From M3007 sp031425035 (GTDB taxonomy: Bacteria; Bacteroidota; Bacteroidia; Chitinophagales; Saprospiraceae), in assembly GCA_031425035.1 (NCBI GenBank), contig JANPIN010000106.1:1-64000 (forward strand): a stretch of DNA of 64,000 nt. Reading direction: 5' to 3'. The position numbers and the translations under genes are program-made. Under the pieces are notes generated by a model, which did not search any database, was not told where the DNA came from, and saw only the letters and a program-made list of their open reading frames with translations. This document shows, piece by piece, positions 17,491-26,928 of the stretch (its first letter is position 1; each line of letters opens with the position of its first letter).

Positions 17491-18636
17491 TTATTGCACC
17501 GCCAGGTAAGGCCTGATTTTTTCCAGCCAGTTTTTATCAGTGAAAGCAACGATCTGACTTATTTCTTCCGGTTTAGCATACGATCCGTGTTGAGTACGGT
17601 AATTGACGATCAGCGTGGCTTGTTTAAAAGAAATATAGGGATGACGGTCGAGCTCTTCCACCGAGGCCGCGTTAATATTTATGTGGTGAATGCTGTTCGA
17701 TTCCAGGGTCAGCATCGAGCGGATTTTCTGGAACACGCTGTCTGGCAAACCGTACATCTCCGCGACCTGTTCCACCCGCAGGAAACCGCCGAGTGATTCG
17801 CGGAAATTCACCAGTTGTCTGGCGCGTTTTTCGCCGATGCCGGGCAGCCGCAGCCAGTCATCCAGTCCGGCCCGATTGATGTCTACCGGACCTTTGACCG
17901 CCCACTTTTTTTCGGGAAAGGTTGCTCCGCCTACAAAGGCTGCCGGGCGTTCTATCGATGAACCTGCTATTACCCCAATATTTATAAAAGGCTGTAAACG
18001 ATCAAAATCCTCCTCTTCAAGGCTGTAGATCTTGCCAAAATCCTCGGGTTTGCGAAATTTTCCGCCTTTACTGCGGTAGTTCATAATCCCCTTTATCGTG
18101 CGCGCCGGCAAACCCAGCCGCTGTAGGTCGGTTTCGGAAACCAGATTGGGATCGAAAGCAAATGACTCGGCAGCAGTAGTTGGCGCAGCTTGTTTTTCTG
18201 CTACCGACCGATCCGGTATACCCCCTATTTGGATCCACGGCTCTAAACGTTCAAAGTCCGCCGTAGCCAGGCTATAAATTTTTTTCAAATCTTCCGGTTT
18301 ACGAAAATGGCCGCCTTTGTTGCGATAATTACAAATGACGCCGGCTACTTTTTCGGATAAACCCAGGCGCATAAAATCTTCCTGCGAGGCCGTATTGGGA
18401 TCAAATTCAAACAGTTCGCCTTTTTGGCCACTCGCCGCCGTTTTATCAACAGTCATTCCCGAACGGAAAGCCTGTACATCGGCCTGAAACTGGGTAAAAT
18501 CGGTGGTCGTCTCCGGACGTAACCAGTGCATAATTTCCGGCGCCAGGTATACCAGGCCACAAATGATTAACAGGGCAATTGTGCCCGCGCGTTCAGCACG
18601 GGAAAAATGGAGGATTTGCAAAAGGAAGCGTTTCAT
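17491..18636 (-). CDS. Membrane-anchored ComEA-like protein with four helix-hairpin-helix units
   Basis: A 381-residue protein with one N-terminal membrane helix (about 17-32), then four helix-hairpin-helix DNA-binding units: FDPNTASQEDFMRLGLS (78-), FAFDPNLVSETDLQRLGL (about 164-), DINRAGLDDWLRLPGIGEKRA (about 253-) and ININAASVEELDRHPY (about 325-). The third has the full LPGIGEKRA hairpin. It would bind exogenous double-stranded DNA in the periplasm for transfer to ComEC, whose gene lies 30 bp upstream on the same strand. Two or three extra HhH units compared with classical ComEA are notable. Confidence 0.85.
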   Translation of the reverse strand: MKRFLLQILHFSRAERAGTIALLIICGLVYLAPEIMHWLRPETTTDFTQFQADVQAFRSGMTVDKTAASGQKGELFEFDPNTASQEDFMRLGLSEKVAGVICNYRNKGGHFRKPEDLKKIYSLATADFERLEPWIQIGGIPDRSVAEKQAAPTTAAESFAFDPNLVSETDLQRLGLPARTIKGIMNYRSKGGKFRKPEDFGKIYSLEEEDFDRLQPFINIGVIAGSSIERPAAFVGGATFPEKKWAVKGPVDINRAGLDDWLRLPGIGEKRARQLVNFRESLGGFLRVEQVAEMYGLPDSVFQKIRSMLTLESNSIHHININAASVEELDRHPYISFKQATLIVNYRTQHGSYAKPEEISQIVAFTDKNWLEKIRPYLAVQ

Positions 18637-18666
18637 GGGCGAGTTTTTTGAGTGAAAATTCCTAGA

Positions 18667-20766
18667 TCAATTGTTTTTCCAGATAAAAGCACCTTGCTGA
18701 CGAATATCATGTCCGTCCAGTCCCAGCGCTAAACACTCCGATTGCCAGCGTTCGCACTGTTTCCAGGAGTTGGTGCTGTCCCAGATAATGACCGGGCAGG
18801 GAAACTGCCGCAGGCATTCCGCTATGGTGATTTTAGGATTGTTGGAAAGTAAAATGAAGTCCACCGGCATGGGCGGGGAAGAGGCATTATTCAACCAGCG
18901 GGCCTGATCGATGATGACCATTTTTTTGCCAGAAAACAGCAGGAAAGGTGGGTAGAAACAGCAGTTATCGGTTTGAAGAATGCTGTCCCTGTTCAACGGT
19001 TCCGTAGAAAGCGAGCGCATACCCAAGGCCCAGCGATTCGGTTGCGCCGCAAAAACTATTTGCTTTTTGGTCAAACTATCCGCCAGGGAGAACACCGTAG
19101 TCCCATCGAAAATATCCAGCAGCCTCCGTTTGGACAGGGAATATATGACCAGCTCCTGTTGTTTCTCCTGGCCATAACTGCGCGCCAAACGGCAAAAACC
19201 TAGTACCGTGAAAACCCCTAGTGCCGCTACGGCCCACTTTAGTTGCCGGGTCGAAACGGTCGCCGCCAAAAAAGCAACCAGCACGTACAGCAGTGCGGTT
19301 GCCCAGGCCGGCAGCCAAATACCCCCGATCACGCTGCCCGGCAAATGCTGAATAAAAAACACCACCTGATTCATTCCCCACACCAAATAATACAGAAGAA
19401 ACCCCAGGCCGTTCGCCAGCCCATGCCACAGCGGATCCAGCACCACCAGCGCCGCACCGCCCGCTAAAAAGATGGCGCCCCCCAACACGACGACCCAGCC
19501 AGCCAGCCAGAAATACACCGGAAACTGGTGAAAAAAGAAGAGCGAAAGTGGTAAAGTGCCCAGTTGGGCCGCAAAACCGATGAGAAAAATACTGCGGAAC
19601 TCCCCCAGCGGTTTTGGCCAGTCCGGCATCCATTTATTGAAATATGGATAGAAGTAGACCATTCCCGCCACCGCCGCATAAGAAAGCTGGAAGCCGGCAT
19701 TGAATAATAAATAGGGATTGTACACGAGGAGTCCGCAGGCAGATAACGCCAGGATGTTCCAGATGGAAGCATTGCGAAAAATGAGTTTGCCCAGCAAAAA
19801 TAGGCTGAACATGACCGATGCCCGCAACACCGAAGCCGTCGCACCGGTCAAAAAAGTGAAGGACCAAATACCCAGCAGCGCCAGCAGGGTTTCGATTAAT
19901 TTTCCGAAACGACCCCGCAGCGGCAAACGGCTCAGGAAAAACATGATGCCGACATAAATCATCCCCACATGCGTCCCCGAAACCGCCAGCGCATGCATCG
20001 ACCCGGTTTCCGCATACGCAGAACGCAGGTCTTCCGACAAGTCATCGGTATAACCCACCAGCAGCGCCGAAGCCACCGCATACTCATCCTGGGTGGAAAA
20101 GTGTTCCCGTAGCAATGCCAGCAAACGATCCCGACAACCATACGCGAGCCGCCAAAGCGCAAACCCATGTCCCGTCGATAAATGAATCAGGGAATCCGGT
20201 TTTACAAAGGCTTGAAAATGAATATTTTGGAAATGTAAATACCGGCTATAATCGAAAGCATACGGATTTTTAGGCGGCTCCGTCGGACGTATAGTCGTGC
20301 AAATGCCGAGTCGATCCCCATAGTGCAGACTATCGCTTTGCTCCGTTATATCCAGAAAAAGAAGCAGGTGACCGGTATAAGGTAAGAGCGAATCCGGCGC
20401 CGTCCCAATGGCCTCGACCTGCAATGGCACTTTCAACTTACTGCCCCGCGAAGGCGCCTCACAAATAGTGCCCACCAGATAATGGGCCTGCGGAACGCTG
20501 CCGGCAAAATGTCCGTCCTGCCGCAGCTCATTAAACTGCTCCACGTGGAACCATCCGAAACCGAACAGCCAGGTACTGAACAACAGCCCATACACCCAGC
20601 GAAAACGATAGGGAAAAGACCAGCCGGCCAGCAAAAAAAGAAGAGGAGCGGAACCGATCAAAAAAGCGCCCAACCAGGGCAGGTGCAGATCGTAACAACC
20701 GCCAATGCCTAAAGCAATAGCGAAAGGACCCAGGAGTCGTAGGTAGGGGGCGGCACGGGCGGTCAT
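18667..20766 (-). CDS. comEC: ComEC/Rec2-family competence DNA channel
   Basis: A 699-residue polytopic inner-membrane protein that forms the DNA translocation channel in natural transformation. An N-terminal DUF4131-like region is followed by the Competence domain, with GSMHALAVSGTHVGMIYVGI (about 253-) and many membrane helices. The C-terminal soluble part (about 540-699) sits where other ComEC proteins carry a metallo-beta-lactamase domain, but no HxHxDH motif is visible, a common state in Bacteroidota. It is probably co-transcribed with the helix-hairpin-helix gene that follows. No other competence genes are in the window except recX and recG as general DNA genes. Confidence 0.87.
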   Translation of the reverse strand: MTARAAPYLRLLGPFAIALGIGGCYDLHLPWLGAFLIGSAPLLFLLAGWSFPYRFRWVYGLLFSTWLFGFGWFHVEQFNELRQDGHFAGSVPQAHYLVGTICEAPSRGSKLKVPLQVEAIGTAPDSLLPYTGHLLLFLDITEQSDSLHYGDRLGICTTIRPTEPPKNPYAFDYSRYLHFQNIHFQAFVKPDSLIHLSTGHGFALWRLAYGCRDRLLALLREHFSTQDEYAVASALLVGYTDDLSEDLRSAYAETGSMHALAVSGTHVGMIYVGIMFFLSRLPLRGRFGKLIETLLALLGIWSFTFLTGATASVLRASVMFSLFLLGKLIFRNASIWNILALSACGLLVYNPYLLFNAGFQLSYAAVAGMVYFYPYFNKWMPDWPKPLGEFRSIFLIGFAAQLGTLPLSLFFFHQFPVYFWLAGWVVVLGGAIFLAGGAALVVLDPLWHGLANGLGFLLYYLVWGMNQVVFFIQHLPGSVIGGIWLPAWATALLYVLVAFLAATVSTRQLKWAVAALGVFTVLGFCRLARSYGQEKQQELVIYSLSKRRLLDIFDGTTVFSLADSLTKKQIVFAAQPNRWALGMRSLSTEPLNRDSILQTDNCCFYPPFLLFSGKKMVIIDQARWLNNASSPPMPVDFILLSNNPKITIAECLRQFPCPVIIWDSTNSWKQCERWQSECLALGLDGHDIRQQGAFIWKNN
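20537..20552. other. Weak parS-like palindrome inside comEC
   Basis: TGCTCCACGTGGAACC has three differences from the parS consensus TGTTNCACGTGAAACA but keeps the TCCACGTGGA core. It is inside a coding region and 11 kb from the exact site at 31762. It may be chance. Confidence 0.25.
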
Positions 20767-20883
20767 GGGAAAAAACAGGCTAGAGGGTTAACTCAACTGT
20801 TTTTCCAGAATTTCCGCCGCTAAAATACGGGGTTTTACTTACCAGCCACTATACAAATGCCGTAATTGGCAAAAAAGCAAAAT

Positions 20884-21999
20884 TTACATGTCGTAGGTCA
20901 ACTCCACCACCTGGCTATCCATCTTACTTTGGCAGGTCAGGATATAGCCGTCTTTGACTTCATCTTCGTCGAGGGCATAACAAACGTCCATTTTGACCTT
21001 TCCACTGATGACTTTCGCCATGCAGGTCGAACAGGCGCCGGCCGTGCAGGAATAAGGCGGATCAAATTTTTCCTTGACCAGCACGTCCAGAATAGTGGCG
21101 CCTTCCGGCATCGGCAACTCGATACGCTCGCCTTTCAAATGTACAATTATACGTTTGCCTCCATCGCCGGCCGGACCAAGGTCCGCTATGTCGCCAGGTA
21201 TATGGTTCGCGTTTACAAAATGCTCCGTATGAATGAGTTTGACGGGCACGCCACGATTTACCAGCGCTTCTTTCACGTCGTCGGCCATGTTACCGGGCCC
21301 ACAGACATAGTATTGGCAGTCGTCTTCCGGACCCCGCGCCATGTTATCATCTAAAAATACGTTGGCGGCCTGCGGGGCGATCCGGCCGGTTTTTCCGTTC
21401 CAGTTGGTGGTCGCCCTTTTAAACATGCCGAATAAGCCGCCGCTGCCGCCTTCTTTTTTCGGCTGACTCAGCACGTGCTCCACCAGCAACTGCCCGTCAT
21501 AGCGTTCGGTCAGGCGATCCAGCTCCTCGCGGAAAATTATGCTTTCCTCATTTCGGCTGCCATACAACAGGAAAACCGAACTCATGGGTTCGCCTTCCAA
21601 AATGGTTTTCAAAATCGACATGAGGGGGGTAATACCGCTGCCCGCACCAAACAGGTAGTAGGTCCGCCGTTTTTCAGGGTGCAGGGTGTTGTAGAAACGA
21701 CCGTCCGGCGCGGCTACCTCCAGGGTGTCGCCTGCTTTTATGTCATCGTGTAAATAGGTAGACACCCGACCGTCCGGAACTTTTTTTACCGTTACCGCCA
21801 GTTTTTTTTCCAGCGGGCTGGACGACATGGAATAGGAACGCCGCAACTCCTGACCATTTAACTGAAGCCGCAAGGTGATATATTGGCCCTGTTGATAGAC
21901 AAATAGGTCCTGTAATTCTACTGGTATATCAAATTCAAGGGTCACCGCATCGGCGGTTTCCCGAATCACTTGCTTAATTTTGAGCGGGTAAAAATCCAT
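20884..21999 (-). CDS. Ferredoxin-NADP reductase-type oxidoreductase with C-terminal 2Fe-2S domain
   Basis: A 371-residue electron-transfer protein. The flavin domain has RSYSMSSSP, the nucleotide domain has GAGSGITPLMSI and YYVCGPGNM, and the C-terminal plant-type ferredoxin domain has cysteines 318, 323, 326 and 356 (CTAGACSTC ... LTC). The layout matches reductases of phenylacetyl-CoA and other diiron monooxygenases. The gene is divergent from the AlkB-type alkane hydroxylase gene with 161 bp between the start codons, so it is a good candidate for the hydroxylase electron donor. That partnership is inference. Confidence 0.85.
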   Translation of the reverse strand: MDFYPLKIKQVIRETADAVTLEFDIPVELQDLFVYQQGQYITLRLQLNGQELRRSYSMSSSPLEKKLAVTVKKVPDGRVSTYLHDDIKAGDTLEVAAPDGRFYNTLHPEKRRTYYLFGAGSGITPLMSILKTILEGEPMSSVFLLYGSRNEESIIFREELDRLTERYDGQLLVEHVLSQPKKEGGSGGLFGMFKRATTNWNGKTGRIAPQAANVFLDDNMARGPEDDCQYYVCGPGNMADDVKEALVNRGVPVKLIHTEHFVNANHIPGDIADLGPAGDGGKRIIVHLKGERIELPMPEGATILDVLVKEKFDPPYSCTAGACSTCMAKVISGKVKMDVCYALDEDEVKDGYILTCQSKMDSQVVELTYDM

Positions 22000-22079
22000 A
22001 GATCAGAGCTGTGCAAACCGTTTGAAAACGTACTTTCTTCTTTTCACGCCACTTTCGAAGCCGCTTGAAAAAAGACGCG

Positions 22080-22087
22080 CAAAAGTA
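22080..22087 (-). promoter_or_regulatory. TAnnTTTG -7 box upstream of the 2Fe-2S reductase gene
   Basis: Reading on the minus strand, TACTTTTG lies 80 bp before ATG 21999 of the reductase gene. It matches the Bacteroidota -7 consensus exactly; no clear -33 TTG is seen at 20 bp. Confidence 0.45.
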
Positions 22088-22160
22088 CGTCTCCAAAACG
22101 AAACAGGTTTTGATAAGTTCTTGAAATAGCCCGTTTAAATGAAAGTCTAATGTTTTAAAA

Positions 22161-23198
22161 ATGAAAGATTTAAAATATCTGATTGCCTACGCGCTACCGG
22201 GTAGCGCCTTGTTGGCACTCGCCTGGCAAGGTCCCTGGTGCTGGGCCAGCGTCGGACTGGCTTTTTTCATTTTGCCGGTCATGGAGTTTTTCGCGCCGGT
22301 TTCCATAGAAAATGTGCATCCGGAACAAGAGGAACAGCGCAGCCGGCAACGCCTCTTCGATTGGTTATTATACGCCAATGCCCCGCTGCTTTTCGGTATT
22401 GTCGGCTGGTACTTATTGACAATCAGCCATTTACAATTCACCGATGCCCTTGGACTGAGCCTCAGTGTCGGCATTGTTGTCGGCGCCAACGGGATCAATG
22501 TGGCCCATGAGTTAGGGCACCGATTTACCAAAGGAGAACAACTGCTGGCTAAGATCATGCTGTTGCCCGCTTTATACCAGCATTTTTTCATTGAACATAA
22601 TCGCGGCCACCATAAACACGTAGCTACCGATAAGGACCCGGCTACGGCACGTTTCGGAGAAACGGTCTACGCTTTTTGGTTCCGCTCGGTGCTGGGCAGC
22701 TGGCAAAATGCCTGGATGCTCGAGCGGGAACGACTGGAAAAAGCCGGCCTCCACGTCCGTTCCTGGAAAAACGAAATGTTCCGGTTTTCCCTCGCGCAAT
22801 GTCTGTGGTTACTGGGAATTTTTGCATTTTTGGGTTGGAAAGCCGGACTGGGCGCCCTGGTTATTGCCCTGGTAGGTTTTCTACTGCTGGAAACCATCAA
22901 TTATATTGAACACTACGGTTTACAACGCCGGTTGCTGGACTCGGGTCGCCCGGAACCTGTCACGCCGGCCCACTCCTGGAACAGCAACCACGAACTGGGC
23001 CGCATATTTTTGTACGAACTGACGCGCCACAGCGATCACCATTTTAAAGCTTCGCGTAAATACCAGATCCTGCGCCATACCGATCAGAGCCCGCAACTGC
23101 CTTTCGGATATCCTACCAGCGTGCTGCTGGCCCTGATGCCGCCCATCTGGTTTGCCGTGATGAACCCGCGGGCGCGACCACTGCATACTACACCATAA
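22161..23198 (+). CDS. AlkB-type alkane 1-monooxygenase (non-heme diiron membrane hydroxylase)
   Basis: Integral membrane enzyme that hydroxylates the terminal methyl of medium-chain alkanes or fatty compounds. The 345-residue protein has several membrane helices and the conserved histidine boxes HELGH (116-120), EHNRGHH (145-151) and RHSDHH (289-294), plus the NYIEHYGL element (247-254) typical of AlkB rather than fatty-acid desaturases. Starts MKDLKYLIAY at the first ATG of the frame. It is 18 bp upstream of recG on the same strand, and its likely reductase is divergent. No rubredoxin gene is nearby, and substrate range cannot be predicted. Confidence 0.9.
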   Translation: MKDLKYLIAYALPGSALLALAWQGPWCWASVGLAFFILPVMEFFAPVSIENVHPEQEEQRSRQRLFDWLLYANAPLLFGIVGWYLLTISHLQFTDALGLSLSVGIVVGANGINVAHELGHRFTKGEQLLAKIMLLPALYQHFFIEHNRGHHKHVATDKDPATARFGETVYAFWFRSVLGSWQNAWMLERERLEKAGLHVRSWKNEMFRFSLAQCLWLLGIFAFLGWKAGLGALVIALVGFLLLETINYIEHYGLQRRLLDSGRPEPVTPAHSWNSNHELGRIFLYELTRHSDHHFKASRKYQILRHTDQSPQLPFGYPTSVLLALMPPIWFAVMNPRARPLHTTP

Positions 23199-23215
23199 AA
23201 CCACCTTAGTTTTTC

Positions 23216-25318
23216 ATGAATCTGGATGCCAATATTGAGTTTTTGAAAGGGGTCGGGCCCCAGCGGGCAGACGTGCTAAAAAAGGAACTGGGCATTTTTA
23301 CCTGCCGCGACCTGCTGTTCCATTTTCCTTTCCGCTATATTGACCGTACCCGTTTTCACCGCATCCGCGACGTACAAACGGAAGGGGAACAAGTGCAGCT
23401 CCGCGGGATTCTGCGCAAACTTGAAACGGTAGGCGAAGGCCGCGCAAAACGTTTGGTCGGTAACCTGCGCGATGATACGGGCATGATCGAACTGGTCTGG
23501 TTCCAATCCGTGCAATGGATGGAAAAAACGCTGGTCGTCGGGAAAGAATACATCGTTTTCGGGCGGGTCAATGAATTTAACAGTCGCTTCAGCCTGACCC
23601 ACCCGGAAATGGAGGAAACGTCGCCGGATAACACCCAAAAAGCCCGCACTTTCGATCCGGTCTATCCAACTACGGATAAATTAACCCAGAAAGGGCTGGA
23701 TGCCAGGGGTTTACGTAAACTGATCCGCACTTTGCTGGACGCCCTGCTGCCGGGTGATCTGCCGGAGACTTTGCCGGACTACCTGCTGGAACAATATAAA
23801 ATGCTGTCCCGCTGGTCGGCTTTGAATAAACTTCACTTTCCGGAAAACCAGGCGGAACTGGATGCTGCCACCCGACGCCTGAAATTTGAAGAGCTGTTTT
23901 TTCTTCAACTGCGTTTACTCCAGCTCAAGCGGCGACGCAAGGATTTGATCCGGGGCTTTATTTTTGAAAAAATTGGCGACTATTTCCTTACTTTTTTCAA
24001 GGAAAAACTGCCTTTTGAACTGACCGGCGCCCAGAAACGGGTGCTGAAAGAAATTCGGACCGACCTGGCCACGGGGCAACAAATGAACCGGCTGGTGCAG
24101 GGCGATGTGGGCTCGGGTAAAACCGTGGTGGCCCTCATGACCATGTTGATGGCTCTCGATAACGGTTTTCAAGCCTGTTTGATGGCGCCCACCGAAATTT
24201 TGGCGCAGCAGCATTTTAGCGGCATCAGCGAACTGGTGGGTGATCTGGGGGTAGAGGTTGGTTATCTTTCCGGCTCGGTAAAAGGTAAAAAACGGGCGGC
24301 TATTCTGGAAAAACTGGCCAGCGGCGAACTGCATATTGTCATCGGTACCCATGCCCTGATCGAAGACTGGGTCGTTTTCCAAAACCTGGGCCTCTCCGTC
24401 ATCGACGAACAGCACCGCTTCGGCGTACAACAACGGGCGGCTTTGTGGAAAAAAAATCCGGTTTATCCACCCCACGTGCTGGTGATGACGGCGACCCCCA
24501 TTCCCCGCACCCTGGCCATGACGCTATATGGAGATCTGGACGTGTCGGTCATCGATGAATTGCCGCCGGGACGAAAACCGATTACGACCATCCATAAAAC
24601 CGAACATCATCGTATGCGCGTGCAGGGTTTGATGCGCAGTGAAATAGATCAGGGCCGGCAGATATACGTCGTATTTCCCATGATTGAGGAGACGGAAAAT
24701 ATGGATTTACAAAACCTGATGGCCGGTTTTGAAGCCCTGAGCCGCGATTTTCCACCACCCAACTACCAGATCAGCATCGTACACGGCAAAATGAAAGCCG
24801 CCGATAAGGACTTTGAAATGCAGCGTTTTATCCGCGGGGAAACCCAGATCATGGTCGCCACAACGGTAATCGAGGTCGGCGTAAACGTACCCAATGCCTC
24901 GGTGATGGTGATTGAAAATGCGGAACGCTTCGGACTTTCCCAGTTGCACCAGTTGCGGGGTCGGGTGGGCCGGGGCGCCGACCAATCCTACTGCATATTA
25001 ATGACCGGCTTTAAGCAAAGTCACGACGGCCGCGAACGGATCCAGACGATGGTACAAACCACCGACGGCTTCGTTATTGCCGAAGCCGACCTGCGGTTGC
25101 GCGGGCCGGGTAACATCGAGGGCACGCAACAAAGCGGCATGTTACGTTTCCTGCTCGCCGACCTGGCCCGCGACGGACAGGTGCTGGCCGCAGCCCGAAA
25201 AATTGCCGCCCAAATTTTAGACGGCGATCCAGCTTTACAAGCGCCGGAACACCTGCGCCTGAAGCAACATTTAGAAACTGCAGGCAAGGATGCGCGGGTC
25301 TGGAGCCGTATTTCCTAG
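23216..25318 (+). CDS. recG: ATP-dependent DNA helicase RecG
   Basis: Replication-fork remodelling and branch-migration helicase. The 700-residue protein has the N-terminal wedge/OB domain (about 1-150), Walker A GDVGSGKTVV near residue 300, the DEQH box (VIDEQHRFGVQQ, about 395), MTATPIPRTLAMT, and the C-terminal helicase motifs VIEVGVNVPNASVMVIENAERFGL and HQLRGRVGRGADQSYC. The start follows alkB by 17 bp; ATG 23216 gives the usual N-terminus. Confidence 0.95.
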   Translation: MNLDANIEFLKGVGPQRADVLKKELGIFTCRDLLFHFPFRYIDRTRFHRIRDVQTEGEQVQLRGILRKLETVGEGRAKRLVGNLRDDTGMIELVWFQSVQWMEKTLVVGKEYIVFGRVNEFNSRFSLTHPEMEETSPDNTQKARTFDPVYPTTDKLTQKGLDARGLRKLIRTLLDALLPGDLPETLPDYLLEQYKMLSRWSALNKLHFPENQAELDAATRRLKFEELFFLQLRLLQLKRRRKDLIRGFIFEKIGDYFLTFFKEKLPFELTGAQKRVLKEIRTDLATGQQMNRLVQGDVGSGKTVVALMTMLMALDNGFQACLMAPTEILAQQHFSGISELVGDLGVEVGYLSGSVKGKKRAAILEKLASGELHIVIGTHALIEDWVVFQNLGLSVIDEQHRFGVQQRAALWKKNPVYPPHVLVMTATPIPRTLAMTLYGDLDVSVIDELPPGRKPITTIHKTEHHRMRVQGLMRSEIDQGRQIYVVFPMIEETENMDLQNLMAGFEALSRDFPPPNYQISIVHGKMKAADKDFEMQRFIRGETQIMVATTVIEVGVNVPNASVMVIENAERFGLSQLHQLRGRVGRGADQSYCILMTGFKQSHDGRERIQTMVQTTDGFVIAEADLRLRGPGNIEGTQQSGMLRFLLADLARDGQVLAAARKIAAQILDGDPALQAPEHLRLKQHLETAGKDARVWSRIS

Positions 25319-25356
25319 CCTTTTCCCTATAGAATTTGAACTAAACATACTTTATA

Positions 25357-26919
25357 ATGAAAACACCGCTACTTTCTTCCCTGCGCCAGGCCTTCCAACT
25401 CGCGCAAACCGCTGACCCCAAACAAGGCCGCTCGGTCGATCATGTACTGGAACAGGCCGAGCAAAACCTGCTGGACCGGCGACAGTTTTTACGGACCGGC
25501 GTGCAAGCCAGTGCTTTACTCGGTTTAGGCGGCGCAGCGATCGCCAATGACTGGATGCAGCTGATCGGCGGAAAAACGAGACCCCGCATTGCGGTGGTCG
25601 GCGCCGGCATGGGCGGTTTAAGTGCGGCTTATTATTTACGGCAAAAAGGCATAGCGGCAACCATTTTCGAAGCGGATAAACGCGTCGGCGGTCGGATAAA
25701 AACGGGTCGCATGTTTGGCGACGGTAAATTATTTACGGAGATCGGCGCGGAATTCATTGATACCATTCACACCGATATGCTGCGTTTTGTGCGCATTTTA
25801 GGGCTACAGGATAAATTAATGGACGTAGACACCGATGTGTTAGGGGTGCGCGACGCTTTTTTCATCGAAGGCAAACACCATAGTCTCCGCGAGGTCGTCA
25901 CCGAACTGAACGGCGCTTATCCGCGTATTGCCCGCCACCAGGAGCAGGTTTTTGGTTCCCATAGCGCCGAGTTCGACCGCTATTCCATGGCCGAATACAT
26001 CGAAACCATGGAGGTGAGCACCTGGGTGAAAAAATTATTGACCGCCGCTTATCTCGGTGAGAACGGTATGGAAACCGCCCAGCAAAGCGCGGTCAATCTG
26101 CTGAGTATTTTACAAACCCAACCGGGTCAGTTTACGCCATTCGGCGACAGCGACGAACGATTTAAAATTATTGGCGGCAATGAACAAATTCCACTGGGCT
26201 TGGCTGCGCTGCTGAAAGATCAACTCCGCCTGGAACATCGGCTGGTGGCGGTCAAAGAACTTTTGAACGGCAGTGTGCAACTGACTTTCTCGGAAAATGG
26301 AACCACCCGCGAAGAAACTTTCGATGCGGTTGTGATGGCTATTCCCTTCACCATTCTCAGAAATGTGGAGATTAAAATGGAAATGCCGGCAGTTAAAAGT
26401 CAGGTAATCAAGGAATTAGGCTACGGTGCCAACACGAAATTTATTTTGGAAACTGCAGGCCGGCCCTGGCGCAGTGTGGGCTACCGCGGCTTTCTGTTCA
26501 ACGAAAGGATCCATAACGGTTGGGATAGCACGCAACTGCAGTTGGAGAATAAGGGGCCCGGCACCTACACCATATATTACGGCGGCGATCAGGCCCGTAA
26601 AGCGGTGCGCGGCACGGAGCAGGAACAACTCACCGCTTGCCTGCCGGAACTGGAAGGTGCTTTTACGGGTACCCGCCAAAACCTGACCGGTAAAATGGAG
26701 TTGGCAACCTGGCCCAGTAATCCGCTCGTCGGCGCCAGCTATTCCTGTTTTAGCGTCGGGCAAGTGACTGCCTTCACCGGTGCGGCAGCCGAACCGGTAC
26801 GGAGCCTATTTTTTGCCGGCGAACATTGCAGCATCGATTACTGGGGATTCATGAATGGCGGCGCAGAAAGTGGCCGCAAAACCGCAAAACTGGTCCTGAA
26901 AAAAATGCGGGTACGCTGA
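25357..26919 (+). CDS. Tat-exported FAD-dependent amine oxidase family protein
   Basis: A 520-residue flavoenzyme of the monoamine oxidase family, probably oxidising amines outside the cytoplasm. A twin-arginine signal (DRRQFLRTG, R41-R42, followed by ASALLGLGGAA) suggests export of the folded FAD protein. The Rossmann motif is VVGAGMGGLSAAYYL (80-94), with EADKRVGGRIKTGR behind it, and the late FFAGEHCSIDYWGFMNGGAESGR segment binds flavin. It is 38 bp after recG and convergent with the SRAP gene. The substrate is unknown. Confidence 0.85.
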   Translation: MKTPLLSSLRQAFQLAQTADPKQGRSVDHVLEQAEQNLLDRRQFLRTGVQASALLGLGGAAIANDWMQLIGGKTRPRIAVVGAGMGGLSAAYYLRQKGIAATIFEADKRVGGRIKTGRMFGDGKLFTEIGAEFIDTIHTDMLRFVRILGLQDKLMDVDTDVLGVRDAFFIEGKHHSLREVVTELNGAYPRIARHQEQVFGSHSAEFDRYSMAEYIETMEVSTWVKKLLTAAYLGENGMETAQQSAVNLLSILQTQPGQFTPFGDSDERFKIIGGNEQIPLGLAALLKDQLRLEHRLVAVKELLNGSVQLTFSENGTTREETFDAVVMAIPFTILRNVEIKMEMPAVKSQVIKELGYGANTKFILETAGRPWRSVGYRGFLFNERIHNGWDSTQLQLENKGPGTYTIYYGGDQARKAVRGTEQEQLTACLPELEGAFTGTRQNLTGKMELATWPSNPLVGASYSCFSVGQVTAFTGAAAEPVRSLFFAGEHCSIDYWGFMNGGAESGRKTAKLVLKKMRVR

Positions 26920-26928
26920 GAAACTGTT

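Noticed and set aside
18667..20766. Metallo-beta-lactamase domain in the ComEC C-terminus
   Set aside because: The region is in the right place but lacks any HxHxDH motif, so I do not assign the activity.
24463..24473. DnaA-box-like TTATCCACC in recG
   Set aside because: One mismatch from the DnaA box, but isolated inside a coding region and far from the cluster at 27945.
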